Assembly: GCA_030841085.1 (NCBI GenBank)
Contig: JAVEDP010000034.1
Coordinates: 23,650-87,649, forward strand
Direction of reading: 5' to 3'
Source: Pyrinomonadaceae bacterium
GTDB lineage: Bacteria; Acidobacteriota; Blastocatellia; Pyrinomonadales; Pyrinomonadaceae
Length of the DNA: 64,000 bases
In this document: positions 17,089-25,087 of the stretch, in pieces
Layout: each line of letters begins with the position of its first letter
Position numbering within the stretch: the stretch's first letter is position 1
Position numbers and translations under genes: made by a program
Notes under the pieces: model-generated
The model's database searches: none
Told to the model about the DNA's origin: nothing
What the model saw: only the letters and a program-made list of their open reading frames with translations

Positions 17089-17535
17089 TCACGGGATCAG
17101 GCCACGTTCCTTGCCAAGCTGCACTGCCTGGGTCCTTCGTTTCGCGCCGAGCTTGTCAAACAGCCGGCTGGAATGCGTCTTCACCGTGTTCTCGCTGACA
17201 AAAAGTTTTTCAGCAATCTCGCGGTTGCTCATGCCGCTCGCGATCAATTCGAGGATTTCCAGTTCGCGCCGGGTAATAGTCAGCTCGCGCCGGCTTTTTT
17301 CATTCAGCGAAAAAGGCGCGGCGGTGGACAGGGCCACTTCTTTGAAGACAACCACTTCCTTTGGCTTGGTGAGTTTCAGACCCAACCAGATTCCTAATGC
17401 CGCAAAGACCAGCGCAATCAAGCCACCGTAAATCTCGATGGAATGTTCCACCACCAGAAAGCGATACTCCACCAACTTGAGCAAAGCGATTAGCAATCCA
17501 CCCAGCAGACCGTAGATGAGAATGTGTTTTTTCAC
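17089..17535 (-). CDS. Membrane-anchored LuxR-type transcriptional regulator
   Basis: A 148-residue protein from the GTG at 17535. Residues upstream in the same frame are encoded by a palindromic repeat and are not expected to be translated. Two predicted membrane helices (LIYGLLGGLLIALLKLV and IYGGLIALVFAALGIWLG) are followed by a hinge. The C-terminal LuxR/GerE helix-turn-helix reads LTITRRELEILELIASGMSN, REIAEKLFVSENTVKTHSSR, LFDKLGAKRR. There is no receiver domain, so the signal may come through the membrane part. Target genes are unknown. It sits downstream of, and on the same strand as, the phosphatase/kinase genes. Confidence 0.88.
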   Translation of the reverse strand: MKKHILIYGLLGGLLIALLKLVEYRFLVVEHSIEIYGGLIALVFAALGIWLGLKLTKPKEVVVFKEVALSTAAPFSLNEKSRRELTITRRELEILELIASGMSNREIAEKLFVSENTVKTHSSRLFDKLGAKRRTQAVQLGKERGLIP

Positions 17536-17566
17536 GAAATAGTGTTTAGGGAATCCAGCAACAAAG

Positions 17567-17724
17567 CCACGGCTATGCCGTCTGATGTGCGGTGGTGGCT
17601 CGGCCCCACCGATAAATGCGTCTCTTGATTCAGGGCTGCGCCCAAACCGCTGGGCGTAGCCCAATCAAACTCAAGCCCCTTCGGAAGGTCAAAGACCTTC
17701 CGCACATCAGACGGCAGAGCCGCG
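17567..17724. repeat. Palindromic element, family C
   Basis: The outer arms are CACGGCTATGCCGTCTGATG (followed by TGCGG) and CCGCACATCAGACGGCAGAG (followed by CCG). Inner complementary stretches include GGGCTGCGCCCA opposite TGGGCGTAGCCC. It occupies the gap between the phosphatase and LuxR-type genes on the minus strand and probably inserted upstream of the latter. Confidence 0.72.
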
Positions 17725-17779
17725 TCGAAGCTAACGGCTCTTGCTGAACAGCTGTAGTTCGTGACTCTCTACTTCGCCG

Positions 17780-18580
17780 TCAACTGCCGCCGTTGATCCC
17801 CGCTTTCTTCTGCATCGCTTTCAAGCTTTCGGGAATGAAGGATGTTATGTGGTGAGTTTCTTCCCGGCCGTCGGCAAACGTCTGGTACAAAGCGAAGTCG
17901 GGCAGCGACAGGCAAGTCAGCGGCGATTGCAGGTTGTAACCAGTGTCGATGCCGATCGCGCTGTGGGAAATGTAAATGCCATGGCGACCTAATCGTCCGC
18001 GCAACGGCAACAGCGGCGTGGGAGTATGGCCAAAGATGCAGGGCTTGCCGCGATAGTTTTTATAAAAATCGAGATCGCGCATCCATAACAAAGCTTGCGA
18101 CTCGGTATCTTTGGGGTGCTTGCCACGTTGTAACCCGGCATGAACGTAGATGGCGAAATCGTCTTCGTGGAAATAGGGCAGCGCGTGGAAAAACTCCAGA
18201 TGCTCGGCGGGCACATTGGTCTCGACGGTGCGGCGCGCGTCATCCAAGTCCTGCTCCGTCGTTATCCGCAGCACCTTGCCGGCATACTGCTCAAACGTTC
18301 GTTCGCCTCCGGTCACCGGAGTTATCCATAGATTCGCGCTGCCTTCGATAAAGTCGAGCAGCATCTGTTCGTGATTGCCGCGCAGGCAAAAGACGCGTTC
18401 GGGATTTGCGCGTTGCAGTTTCATTGCCAGCTCAACGCAACCGGGAGCGTCCGGCCCGCGATCGATCAGGTCGCCTAAAAACACGAGCGTGTCCGTGGCT
18501 TCGTCACGGGGCAACATGTCGAGCAGGTTATGAAGTTGGGCACAGCGGCCGTGGACGTCGCCAACAACGAAGGTTTTCAT
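17780..18580 (-). CDS. Serine/threonine phosphatase, PP2A-type metallophosphoesterase
   Basis: A 266-residue phosphoesterase with the full dimetal signature: GDVHGRCAQL, FLGDLIDRGPDAP, CLRGNHEQM and IFGHTPTP. The order and the PRPP-like details place it with bacterial PrpA/PphA serine/threonine phosphatases. The ATG overlaps the stop of the upstream kinase gene by 4 bases (ATGA), so the two products should be made together. The likely role is to reverse phosphorylation by that kinase. This is inferred from context, since such phosphatases can also act on other phosphoproteins. Confidence 0.93.
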   Translation of the reverse strand: MKTFVVGDVHGRCAQLHNLLDMLPRDEATDTLVFLGDLIDRGPDAPGCVELAMKLQRANPERVFCLRGNHEQMLLDFIEGSANLWITPVTGGERTFEQYAGKVLRITTEQDLDDARRTVETNVPAEHLEFFHALPYFHEDDFAIYVHAGLQRGKHPKDTESQALLWMRDLDFYKNYRGKPCIFGHTPTPLLPLRGRLGRHGIYISHSAIGIDTGYNLQSPLTCLSLPDFALYQTFADGREETHHITSFIPESLKAMQKKAGINGGS

Positions 18581-21051
18581 GCAGTGTGTGCCTCGTGCTT
18601 TTGCAACGACGCTTTGACCCCTTGCATTAATTTTTGAAAGCGCGGGTCAGCGTGAAGATCGGACCAGTTTGGATCAGATTCGAACCAGCGATAATTTTCG
18701 TTGCCAAGCTTGATTGCTTTCTCTAACCACTCGAGCGCCAGCACCTGGCGGCCCTGCAATAGATACGCCGACGCCAGCCAATAAGAGATGTCGTGATCGG
18801 AGGCGGCAGAAATCTTCACTCGCTCAGTAAGTTGTTGGTTGGCCAGCTCGTGCTTGCCCTGCGCGCTGAAACAGATTGCCAGCATCGGACGAATGCCATC
18901 CATCCGGGGATTACGCTCCAGCACCTGCTCGATGATGCGCGCGGCATCGTCGATCTGGCCGCGATAGTAAAGCACGCGGCCACGAAAAGTTTGAATCATC
19001 GGATGGTCGGGCTCGGATTCAGCGCCGCGATCGAGCTCAGCCAGTGCTTCGTCAAAGCGTCGCTGATACATAAAGATGCGCGCGCGATTGTAACTGGTCA
19101 CCACCACCTCGGCAGGGTTGAGCCTGACCATGCGATCAAAACTACGCAAGGCGCGTTCATAGTCACTATCCAGACGCGCGACCACGCCGCGGGCAAAGTG
19201 TACGCCGACGTCGTTGGAATATTCGTCGCGCAAGAGTTCAACTTCCGTTCGCGCCTTCGGCTTTTCGCCGCGGCTCAGATAGATAAAGATCATCTGCATG
19301 CGCGCTTCAAGTAATTTGGGATCGAGGGCCAGCGCCTTATTGAAAGCGGCTTGTGCCTTGTCATGATCGTTTGCTTCGCCCAGGCCTTTAAGTACTCGGT
19401 TGACATAGCAACTTCCTAAAGCCGAGTGGGCCAGCGCAAAATTTGGATCCAGCTCAATAGCCCGTTCGAAATGGTTCAGGGCCGAATCCAGATCGGCGCG
19501 GCTGATGGTGTGATAGATGAACTGGCCCATGCAGTGGCGGCCACGCAGATATTCTTCCGAAGCGGCCGCATCGGTAGTCGAGCCTTTCGCCAGCTCTACT
19601 TTCTCGTCCGGACTCAGCTCGATTCGTAACCCGTCCACAATGTGCCGCACGATTGTGTCCTGCACAGCAATGATGTCGCTGGCATCGGCATCGATGCGAT
19701 CGCTCCACAGGATTTCGCTGGTCCGCACGTCAAGCAATTGCACAGTCACGCGCAGGTGATCGCCGGCGCGCAGAAAGCTCGCGGTTAGAATCGCGTCGAC
19801 GCTCAACTCTCGCCCCACGTCGCCCGGATCAAATTGCTTGCCCTGGTATTTCGCAATCACGGATGACGGCCGCACCACCAACGAACGGACGCGCGCTAGT
19901 TCCGTGATTACGGCATCCGCGAGCGAAAACTCATAGAACGCTGTTTCCGGGTCGTTGCCTAAATTCTTGAATGGCATGATCGCGACGCTGGTTCGTTCGC
20001 GATCGCTAAAGGTTGTCGGCGTTTCATGAGCGTCACGCGGTTGCGACACAGTGGCACGGCGGCCAGACGAGCCGGAGGACGTATCACTACCGGCGACATT
20101 CTTCTTGAACCAGCGCAACACCCGGCCCATCGGACTTTCGTTATGTAAGTGACGGGGCGCAACCGGCAAATTGCTTTCGTCGATGACGGTCCCGCTAGTC
20201 AAGGCAATGTCGCGCACGACTGCTCGCAGATCGTCGCGAAACTGTGAAATCTGCTGATAACGATCACGCGGATTTTTCTTGAGCGCTCGATCCAGAATCT
20301 GCTGCAATCGCGGCGGCACCGGATCGGGTCTGGCCGCGCTCAGCGGTATGGGCTCGTCATGGACCACGGCGTGACGAACGTCGACTGCGGTCTTGCCGCG
20401 AAACGGCCAGGTGCCAGTCAACATTTCGTAAAGCAGTACGCCCATCGAAAAAATGTCGGCGCGCGAATCGACGCGACCACCCGTCGCCTGTTCCGGCGCT
20501 GCATAAGTCGCCGTACCATAAGGCACGCCTACTTCAGTCAACTCAGTGTGATGTATTCCCGACGTGCGCGCTGCTTCGTCGTCGAGTAACTTGGCCAGTC
20601 CAAAATCCAACACCTTTACCTGGCCCTTGTTGGTCACCATGACGTTCCCGGCTTTGACGTCGCGATGAATGATGCCCTGTGCATGCGCCGCAGCGAGCGC
20701 ATCGGCAGTTTGAATGGCGATCGAAAGCGCGCTCTCGAGTTTCAATGGCTTACCGTTAACTAACTGTCGCACGTTACGGCCTTCGACGTATTGCATGGCG
20801 ATGAAATGCACGCCGTCGATTTCATTGAGGTCAAAAATGGTGCAAATGTTTGGATGATCGAGCGCCGACGCCAGCCGCGCCTCGCGCTCGAATCGTTTTA
20901 GGTTTGCTACTTTGGCGGTGAGTTCCTGCGGCAGGACTTTGATGACCACAGCGCGACCGAGTTTGGAGTCGATCGCTTTATAGACCGTCCCCTGCCCGCC
21001 CGCGCCGATTTTTTCAAGAATCTTGTAGTTCCCTAGAGTTGTGCCGACCAT
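18577..21051 (-). CDS. Serine/threonine protein kinase with TolB-like and TPR regions
   Basis: About 824 residues from the ATG at 21051 (MVGTTLGNYKILEKIG); the frame extends upstream to 21198 through a repeat element. The kinase domain (1-270) has GAGGQGTVY, VVIKVL, HRDVKAGNVM and DFGLAKL. A linker follows, then a CadC/TolB-like beta domain (SVAIMPFKNLGNDPETAFYE, VDAILTASFLRAGDHLRVTV, LLDVRTSEILWSDRID). The C-terminal third is TPR (ALNHFERAIELDPNFALAHS). There is no clear membrane helix. This architecture is typical of Acidobacteriota. The PP2A-type phosphatase gene overlaps its end. Confidence 0.93.
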   Translation of the reverse strand: MVGTTLGNYKILEKIGAGGQGTVYKAIDSKLGRAVVIKVLPQELTAKVANLKRFEREARLASALDHPNICTIFDLNEIDGVHFIAMQYVEGRNVRQLVNGKPLKLESALSIAIQTADALAAAHAQGIIHRDVKAGNVMVTNKGQVKVLDFGLAKLLDDEAARTSGIHHTELTEVGVPYGTATYAAPEQATGGRVDSRADIFSMGVLLYEMLTGTWPFRGKTAVDVRHAVVHDEPIPLSAARPDPVPPRLQQILDRALKKNPRDRYQQISQFRDDLRAVVRDIALTSGTVIDESNLPVAPRHLHNESPMGRVLRWFKKNVAGSDTSSGSSGRRATVSQPRDAHETPTTFSDRERTSVAIMPFKNLGNDPETAFYEFSLADAVITELARVRSLVVRPSSVIAKYQGKQFDPGDVGRELSVDAILTASFLRAGDHLRVTVQLLDVRTSEILWSDRIDADASDIIAVQDTIVRHIVDGLRIELSPDEKVELAKGSTTDAAASEEYLRGRHCMGQFIYHTISRADLDSALNHFERAIELDPNFALAHSALGSCYVNRVLKGLGEANDHDKAQAAFNKALALDPKLLEARMQMIFIYLSRGEKPKARTEVELLRDEYSNDVGVHFARGVVARLDSDYERALRSFDRMVRLNPAEVVVTSYNRARIFMYQRRFDEALAELDRGAESEPDHPMIQTFRGRVLYYRGQIDDAARIIEQVLERNPRMDGIRPMLAICFSAQGKHELANQQLTERVKISAASDHDISYWLASAYLLQGRQVLALEWLEKAIKLGNENYRWFESDPNWSDLHADPRFQKLMQGVKASLQKHEAHTA

Positions 21052-21149
21052 GCTTTTTTTGAGTTTCCTATTTAACTCCCGATAGTGGTCGGTCGGCAAC
21101 CACAAAGGACGGAAATGAGCCGGGGATCGAGTCATCATTCGTCCAAACG

Positions 21150-21196
21150 AAGAAAGCGGACGACTGAATCCAGTGCCGTTCAGTCGTCCGCTTCGC
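21150..21196. repeat. Hairpin related to the inner module of family A
   Basis: The arms GAAAGCGGACGACTGAA and TTCAGTCGTCCGCTTCG are separated by 10 bases. The core GCGGACGA-TGAA matches the inner arms of the family A element. It lies upstream of the kinase start. Confidence 0.6.
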
Positions 21197-21265
21197 AAAC
21201 TACTCAGTCGAATGGTTGCTAATCTTTAAAACGATTCGCTGGAATATCGGCTTGGCCGTCGCGTG

Positions 21266-21697
21266 CTAGACGACCGGCGTAACCTGGCTGGCCGCCAGCC
21301 GCCAGTATCCTGCCTGCCATACCCAGAACTGGATAAAGCGCGAATTCTGCGTTGCGCCACTTGCATTCTTGGTTGTAACCAATCCAGTTGAGATTCCCGA
21401 ATTTCCATATGTCCGCACAGTGATTTCAGTCGCGGTCACAACTGTTGGACCGGTTCCTTCCTTTAGCATTGTGACGCGCTCAGCGGCGTTGACCATCTTG
21501 CCGTCGGGTCCAGTGAAAGTGTAGTCGGCGGTGTAGTAGGGCTTTATCTTGTCGGCATTATTTGCTTTCACCAATTCAAAAAAAGCGTTTACCGTCTTCT
21601 CCAAGCCGGCTTTGTTGCCCATTGTTTTCTGGGCAGAGCAAACTGCGGGGATTGAAAGCGCGACAAAAAATAAAGCAGCCATCGTTATTCTTTTCAT
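21266..21697 (-). CDS. Secreted SnoaL/NTF2-like protein (DUF4440 type)
   Basis: A 143-residue protein with a signal peptide (MAALFFVALSIPAVCSAQ, cleavage near residue 23). A compact alpha+beta cone fold is suggested by LEKTVNAFFELVKANNADKI, the YTFTGPDGKMVN strand and the C-terminal FIQFWVWQAGYWRLAASQVT. Members include small enzymes and binding proteins; no catalytic residues can be assigned. It starts just after an AGGAG-like sequence (CAGGAGAAAACCC before the ATG). It is separated from the kinase gene by a repeat. Confidence 0.85.
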   Translation of the reverse strand: MKRITMAALFFVALSIPAVCSAQKTMGNKAGLEKTVNAFFELVKANNADKIKPYYTADYTFTGPDGKMVNAAERVTMLKEGTGPTVVTATEITVRTYGNSGISTGLVTTKNASGATQNSRFIQFWVWQAGYWRLAASQVTPVV

Positions 21698-21905
21698 GGG
21701 TTTTCTCCTGGGGAATTTTTGTTAAGCCGGTGGTACCGCGAGCTTCGCACACAATCCGGCGGTTTTGACGAAAACAGCTTCGACGATTTGGAGTGGATTC
21801 GGAAACGACCCTGGGACTTTGGCGCGAACATTATCACACAGCCCCAAGAATGACCAACACCGAAATATCGGTACATGAACCAGGCTTCATTCTGGGCACG
21901 ATTCG

Positions 21906-23354
21906 CTAATACTTGGCCACGCCTGGGTCGACTTCATCGGACCAGGCAGTAATCCCGCCCTTGAGATTTACCAACTTTCCCTGAAAGCCAGCCTGCTTCA
22001 AAGCCTCGATAGCTTTGGCGCTGCGCACGCCGCCCTTGCAATGCACGACTGTTTCGCGCGCAGCATCGATCTCGTTCATGCGATTGACTACCTGCGCCAG
22101 CGGAATCAGCTTCGTATTTGGAATGCGCGCAATTTCATATTCGCCCGGCTCGCGCACGTCGATGATTTGCAAATCGTCGGCCCGATCGAGACGCTGCTTG
22201 AGTTCGGTTGCAGTGATCTCCTCGAGCTTTGGCGCCTCAACTTGCTGCGACGGAGCCAGCCCGCAGAATTGCTCGTAGTCAATCAGTTCCTTGATCGTCG
22301 GATTCTCACCGCATACCGGGCAGTTGGGATCTTTGCGTAACTTGAACTCGCGAAACTTCATATGCCAGGCGTCAAACAGCAACAAGCGATTCACGAGAGT
22401 GTCTTCGGCGCCGAGAATGATCTTGATCGTTTCGTTTGCCTGAATTGCGCCGACGATTCCCGGCAGCACACCGAGCACGCCGCCTTCCGCACATGAAGGA
22501 ACCAGACCAGGCGGCGGCGGTTCAGGATAAAGACAGCGATAGCAGGCGCCACGGTCGGCCCAAAACACACTTGCCTGTCCTTCAAAGCGGAAGATCGATC
22601 CGTAGACGTTTGGTTTGCCGGTTAGAACACACGCATCGTTAACGAGATAACGAGTGGGAAAGTTATCGGTACCATCAACGATGATGTCGTAATTTTTAAA
22701 GAGAGCCAGCGCATTGTCGCTGCTGAGTCTGACGTCATGCGTTTCAATTTCAACGTGCGGATTAATGTCGGCGAGCCGTTCGCGCGCCGAATCAACTTTT
22801 CGCCGGCCGACGTCCTTCGTGCCATGAACAATCTGGCGTTGCAAATTGGAAGAATCAACCACATCGAAATCAACCAGGCCCAGCCGGCCCACACCCGCCG
22901 CGGCCAGGTACATTCCCAGCGGCGCGCCTAATCCGCCGGTGCCGATCGCCAGCACGCTCGCCGCTTTCAAACGTCTCTGCCCTTCGAAACCAACCTCGGG
23001 CATGATCAAGTGACGGCTGTAGCGCGCAATCTCTTCATTCGAAAGCGCGGGCAACTCCTTCACATCCGCCTCAGCAGTTGAACCACCGGCGATTGAAGGA
23101 ACGATCATCAACGTGTCGCCATCTTTCAATGGCGTATCAGCACCGGATTGATGACGGATGTCTTCATCGTTTAGGTAGACGTTCACAAAACTGCGCAATT
23201 TATTTTTGTCGTCGTAAAGATGGCGGCGCAGTTCGGCGTATTGCGAACTCAACTGATCGAGCGCTTCACCGGCCGTTGCGGCCTGCAACTCGATGCGCGA
23301 CTTGCCTTCTGCAAAGTTGCGCAAGGCGGTGGGTATGGCAATCGTAACTAACAT
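21906..23354 (-). CDS. Sulfur-carrier (MoaD/CysO-like) - MoeB/ThiF E1 - rhodanese fusion
   Basis: A 482-residue three-domain protein. Residues 1-91 are a ubiquitin-like sulfur carrier ending in the di-glycine VPSIAGG (G90-G91). Residues 100-345 are a MoeB/ThiF E1: ARYSRHLIMPEVGFEGQRRL, ATP loop GTGGLGAP, VDGTDNFPTRYLVND, and zinc cysteines CYRC and CPVC. Residues 375-482 are a rhodanese with active-site loop HCKGGVRSA. The E1 should adenylate a carrier C-terminal glycine and the rhodanese should provide sulfur to make a thiocarboxylate. Here the carrier's di-glycine is internal, so processing, in cis activation of another carrier, or internal initiation is required. The start follows the JAMM protease stop by one base. 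With cysM this forms a predicted thiocarboxylate-dependent cysteine pathway, as known for mycobacterial CysO/MoeZ/CysM/Mec. Confidence 0.94.
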   Translation of the reverse strand: MLVTIAIPTALRNFAEGKSRIELQAATAGEALDQLSSQYAELRRHLYDDKNKLRSFVNVYLNDEDIRHQSGADTPLKDGDTLMIVPSIAGGSTAEADVKELPALSNEEIARYSRHLIMPEVGFEGQRRLKAASVLAIGTGGLGAPLGMYLAAAGVGRLGLVDFDVVDSSNLQRQIVHGTKDVGRRKVDSARERLADINPHVEIETHDVRLSSDNALALFKNYDIIVDGTDNFPTRYLVNDACVLTGKPNVYGSIFRFEGQASVFWADRGACYRCLYPEPPPPGLVPSCAEGGVLGVLPGIVGAIQANETIKIILGAEDTLVNRLLLFDAWHMKFREFKLRKDPNCPVCGENPTIKELIDYEQFCGLAPSQQVEAPKLEEITATELKQRLDRADDLQIIDVREPGEYEIARIPNTKLIPLAQVVNRMNEIDAARETVVHCKGGVRSAKAIEALKQAGFQGKLVNLKGGITAWSDEVDPGVAKY

Positions 23355-23355
23355 C

Positions 23356-23784
23356 TCAATTTCCTTTCAGAATATCTTCCTCTGCAAAGCGGGTTCGATC
23401 TGTTTGCATCTCCCAGGAACGCAAATCTTCCGCCTGGCCCGATTTAATGGCGACGACTATGTATGAATAGACGGGCCATGCGTGCTCGAGGTCGTAAGCC
23501 GACGGCACGGCCGGATGGTCCGGATGCGAATGATAGAACCCGACTACCTCAAGGCCCTTTGCCGCAGCGTGTTGTTCACCGCGCAACAATTCTTCCGGGC
23601 GAATTAAGAAGCGGTTGCGCTTGGCCGCTTCCTCACGAGCATTCGAGATCGGAAAAATTTCTGCGCAAACTTTCTTGCCCTCGTTTTCGAAGCGGCCTAA
23701 CAAGAGTCCGCAACACTCGTACGGGTAATCGCGTTCGCCATGTGCCGCGATCTCGGCGTGTTGTTCAGTTGTCAATTGCAACAT
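23356..23784 (-). CDS. JAMM/MPN+ metalloprotease (M67, Mec-like)
   Basis: A 142-residue JAMM protease with the complete zinc site: glutamate in YPYECCGLLLG, then HSHPDHPAVPSAYD with the two histidines and the aspartate. In mycobacteria the homologous Mec protein releases cysteine from the CysO-cysteine adduct. The same enzyme could also cut after the internal Gly-Gly of the fused carrier encoded directly downstream; this second activity is inference. Only one base separates it from the fusion gene. A palindromic repeat lies between it and cysM upstream. Confidence 0.93.
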   Translation of the reverse strand: MLQLTTEQHAEIAAHGERDYPYECCGLLLGRFENEGKKVCAEIFPISNAREEAAKRNRFLIRPEELLRGEQHAAAKGLEVVGFYHSHPDHPAVPSAYDLEHAWPVYSYIVVAIKSGQAEDLRSWEMQTDRTRFAEEDILKGN

Positions 23785-23841
23785 CAGTTTGGACGACCGA
23801 CCTCTCGTAATCAGGCTCTCAATATTGAAACTGGGACCTAC

Positions 23842-24026
23842 TGCGGCTCTGCCGCCTTCCTTGCGGTAAGCCTATGGCTTACCGGAGCCTGCCTTTTGTT
23901 CTCGAGGCTGCGCCTCCGCTCCCAACTTCTGACAGATAATCGCAAAAGGTGGAGGCATAGCCTGGAGAAGAGTGCAGTTCCCCGGTAAGCCATAGGCTTA
24001 CCGCACGGAAGGCGGCAGAGCCGCAA
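23842..24026. repeat. Nested palindromic element, family B copy 1
   Basis: The outer arms are TGCGGCTCTGCCGCCTTCC and GGAAGGCGGCAGAGCCGCA. The middle arms are GCGGTAAGCCTATGGCTTAC and GTAAGCCATAGGCTTACCGC. A further central pair involves GAGGCTGCGCCTCC. The element sits inside the cysteine operon, between cysM and the JAMM gene. A second copy with the same module order is at 38543-38706. Confidence 0.82.
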
Positions 24027-24062
24027 GCAGTCAGCTTGGAACCACCTTTGAATATGAATCCT

Positions 24063-24986
24063 TCACTCAACATACTTCTCGCCACCATCGCATAGAATGG
24101 TTACCACGACTGCGTCTTCACTCAACGTCCGCGCCAATCGCAAAGCTGCAAACACGTTCGCGCCTGAACTTGGACCAACAAACAATCCTTCTTCTTTGGC
24201 CAGGCGTTGCGTCATTACTAGGGCATCGTCCGTTGCGACTTCGACGTTCTCGTCGGCCAGCGCCGGATCGTAAATTCCGGGAACCATGGCCGTCTGCAAA
24301 TGCTTAAGTCCTTCGAGACCATGCAATGGCGAATCCGGCTGCATCGCGATCGCTTGAACCTGCAGGTTGAATAACTTCAAGCGGCGCACAACTCCAACAA
24401 ACGTTCCAGTCGTGCCCAGTCCGGCGACGAAATGTGTGACGCGCCCTTCCGTTTGTTCCCAAATCTCCGGCGCCGTCGTGTCATAGTGCGCGCGCCAGTT
24501 CGCATCGTTGTTGTATTGATCCGGATAGAAATATTTTTCCGGCTCGTTACGAAACATTTCACGCGCCACTAACTGTGCGCCGTCAGTCGATTGCAGCGGA
24601 TCAGTTTCGATGATTTGCACGCCAAAGCTGCGGAGGATCTGCTTGCGCTGACGACTGGCATTCTTCGGCAAACACAACGCCACCGGATAGCCGCGCGCCG
24701 CCCCGATCATCGCGTAGGCAATGCCGGTGTTGCCGCTGGTCGCATCGAGAATGGTCATGCCCGGCAGCAACGATCCGGAACGCTCGCCCGCCAGAATCAT
24801 TTGCAGTGCGGGACGATCCTTCACCGAGCCCCCCGGATTCAGATGTTCAGCCTTCGCAAACACCGAAACGCCATCCGGCAATCCGTCCGTAATACGCCGC
24901 AGTTGGATCAGCGGCGTGCCGCCGATGCTGGTTTCGATTGAAGTCTTTGCTTCCAGTTGCGGTTGTTCTGAAATGCCGGCGCTCAT
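24063..24986 (-). CDS. cysM: Cysteine synthase, CysM-like PLP enzyme
   Basis: About 307 residues from the ATG at 24986; a TTG further upstream is less likely. Fold-type II PLP motifs are IGGTPLIQLRRI, the PLP lysine in HLNPGGSVKDRPAL, TSGNTGIAYAMIGAARGYP, the phosphate loop GLGTTGTFVG, VGPSSGANV and the C-terminal CDGGEKY. CysM enzymes accept thiocarboxylated carrier protein, sulfide or thiosulfate, and O-phosphoserine or O-acetylserine. The adjacent sulfur-carrier/E1/rhodanese and JAMM genes favour the carrier-protein route. It is the first gene after a Cys-rich leader peptide and terminator-like hairpin, so expression is probably tuned to cysteine supply. AGG-type sequence before the ATG provides a modest ribosome binding site. 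Confidence 0.93.
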   Translation of the reverse strand: MSAGISEQPQLEAKTSIETSIGGTPLIQLRRITDGLPDGVSVFAKAEHLNPGGSVKDRPALQMILAGERSGSLLPGMTILDATSGNTGIAYAMIGAARGYPVALCLPKNASRQRKQILRSFGVQIIETDPLQSTDGAQLVAREMFRNEPEKYFYPDQYNNDANWRAHYDTTAPEIWEQTEGRVTHFVAGLGTTGTFVGVVRRLKLFNLQVQAIAMQPDSPLHGLEGLKHLQTAMVPGIYDPALADENVEVATDDALVMTQRLAKEEGLFVGPSSGANVFAALRLARTLSEDAVVVTILCDGGEKYVE

Positions 24987-25027
24987 ATTCCTGTACCTGG
25001 ATCCGAAAATTATCTCCACCAAAAGTT

Positions 25028-25065
25028 AACCGGCCGCGAATTTCTTTTCGATTCGCGACCGGCCT
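25028..25065 (-). terminator. Terminator-like hairpin upstream of cysM (attenuator)
   Basis: On the minus strand the RNA forms a 12-bp stem between CCGGUCGCGAAU and AUUCGCGGCCGG (one G-U pair) with a 9-base loop. The stem is extended by G-U pairs and, after a short interruption, by AAAAGUU with AACUUUU. It lies between the leader stop codon and the cysM start; the ribosome binding region of cysM is not in the stem. The U-tract is short and interrupted, so termination strength is uncertain. Confidence 0.75.
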
Positions 25066-25087
25066 TTAAAAACTTTTGCTGGGTTGT

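Noticed and set aside
18660..18690. ATTCGAACC stretch resembling a tRNA T-loop
   Set aside because: Lies inside the kinase coding sequence (RWFESDPNW) with no acceptor or anticodon stems around it.
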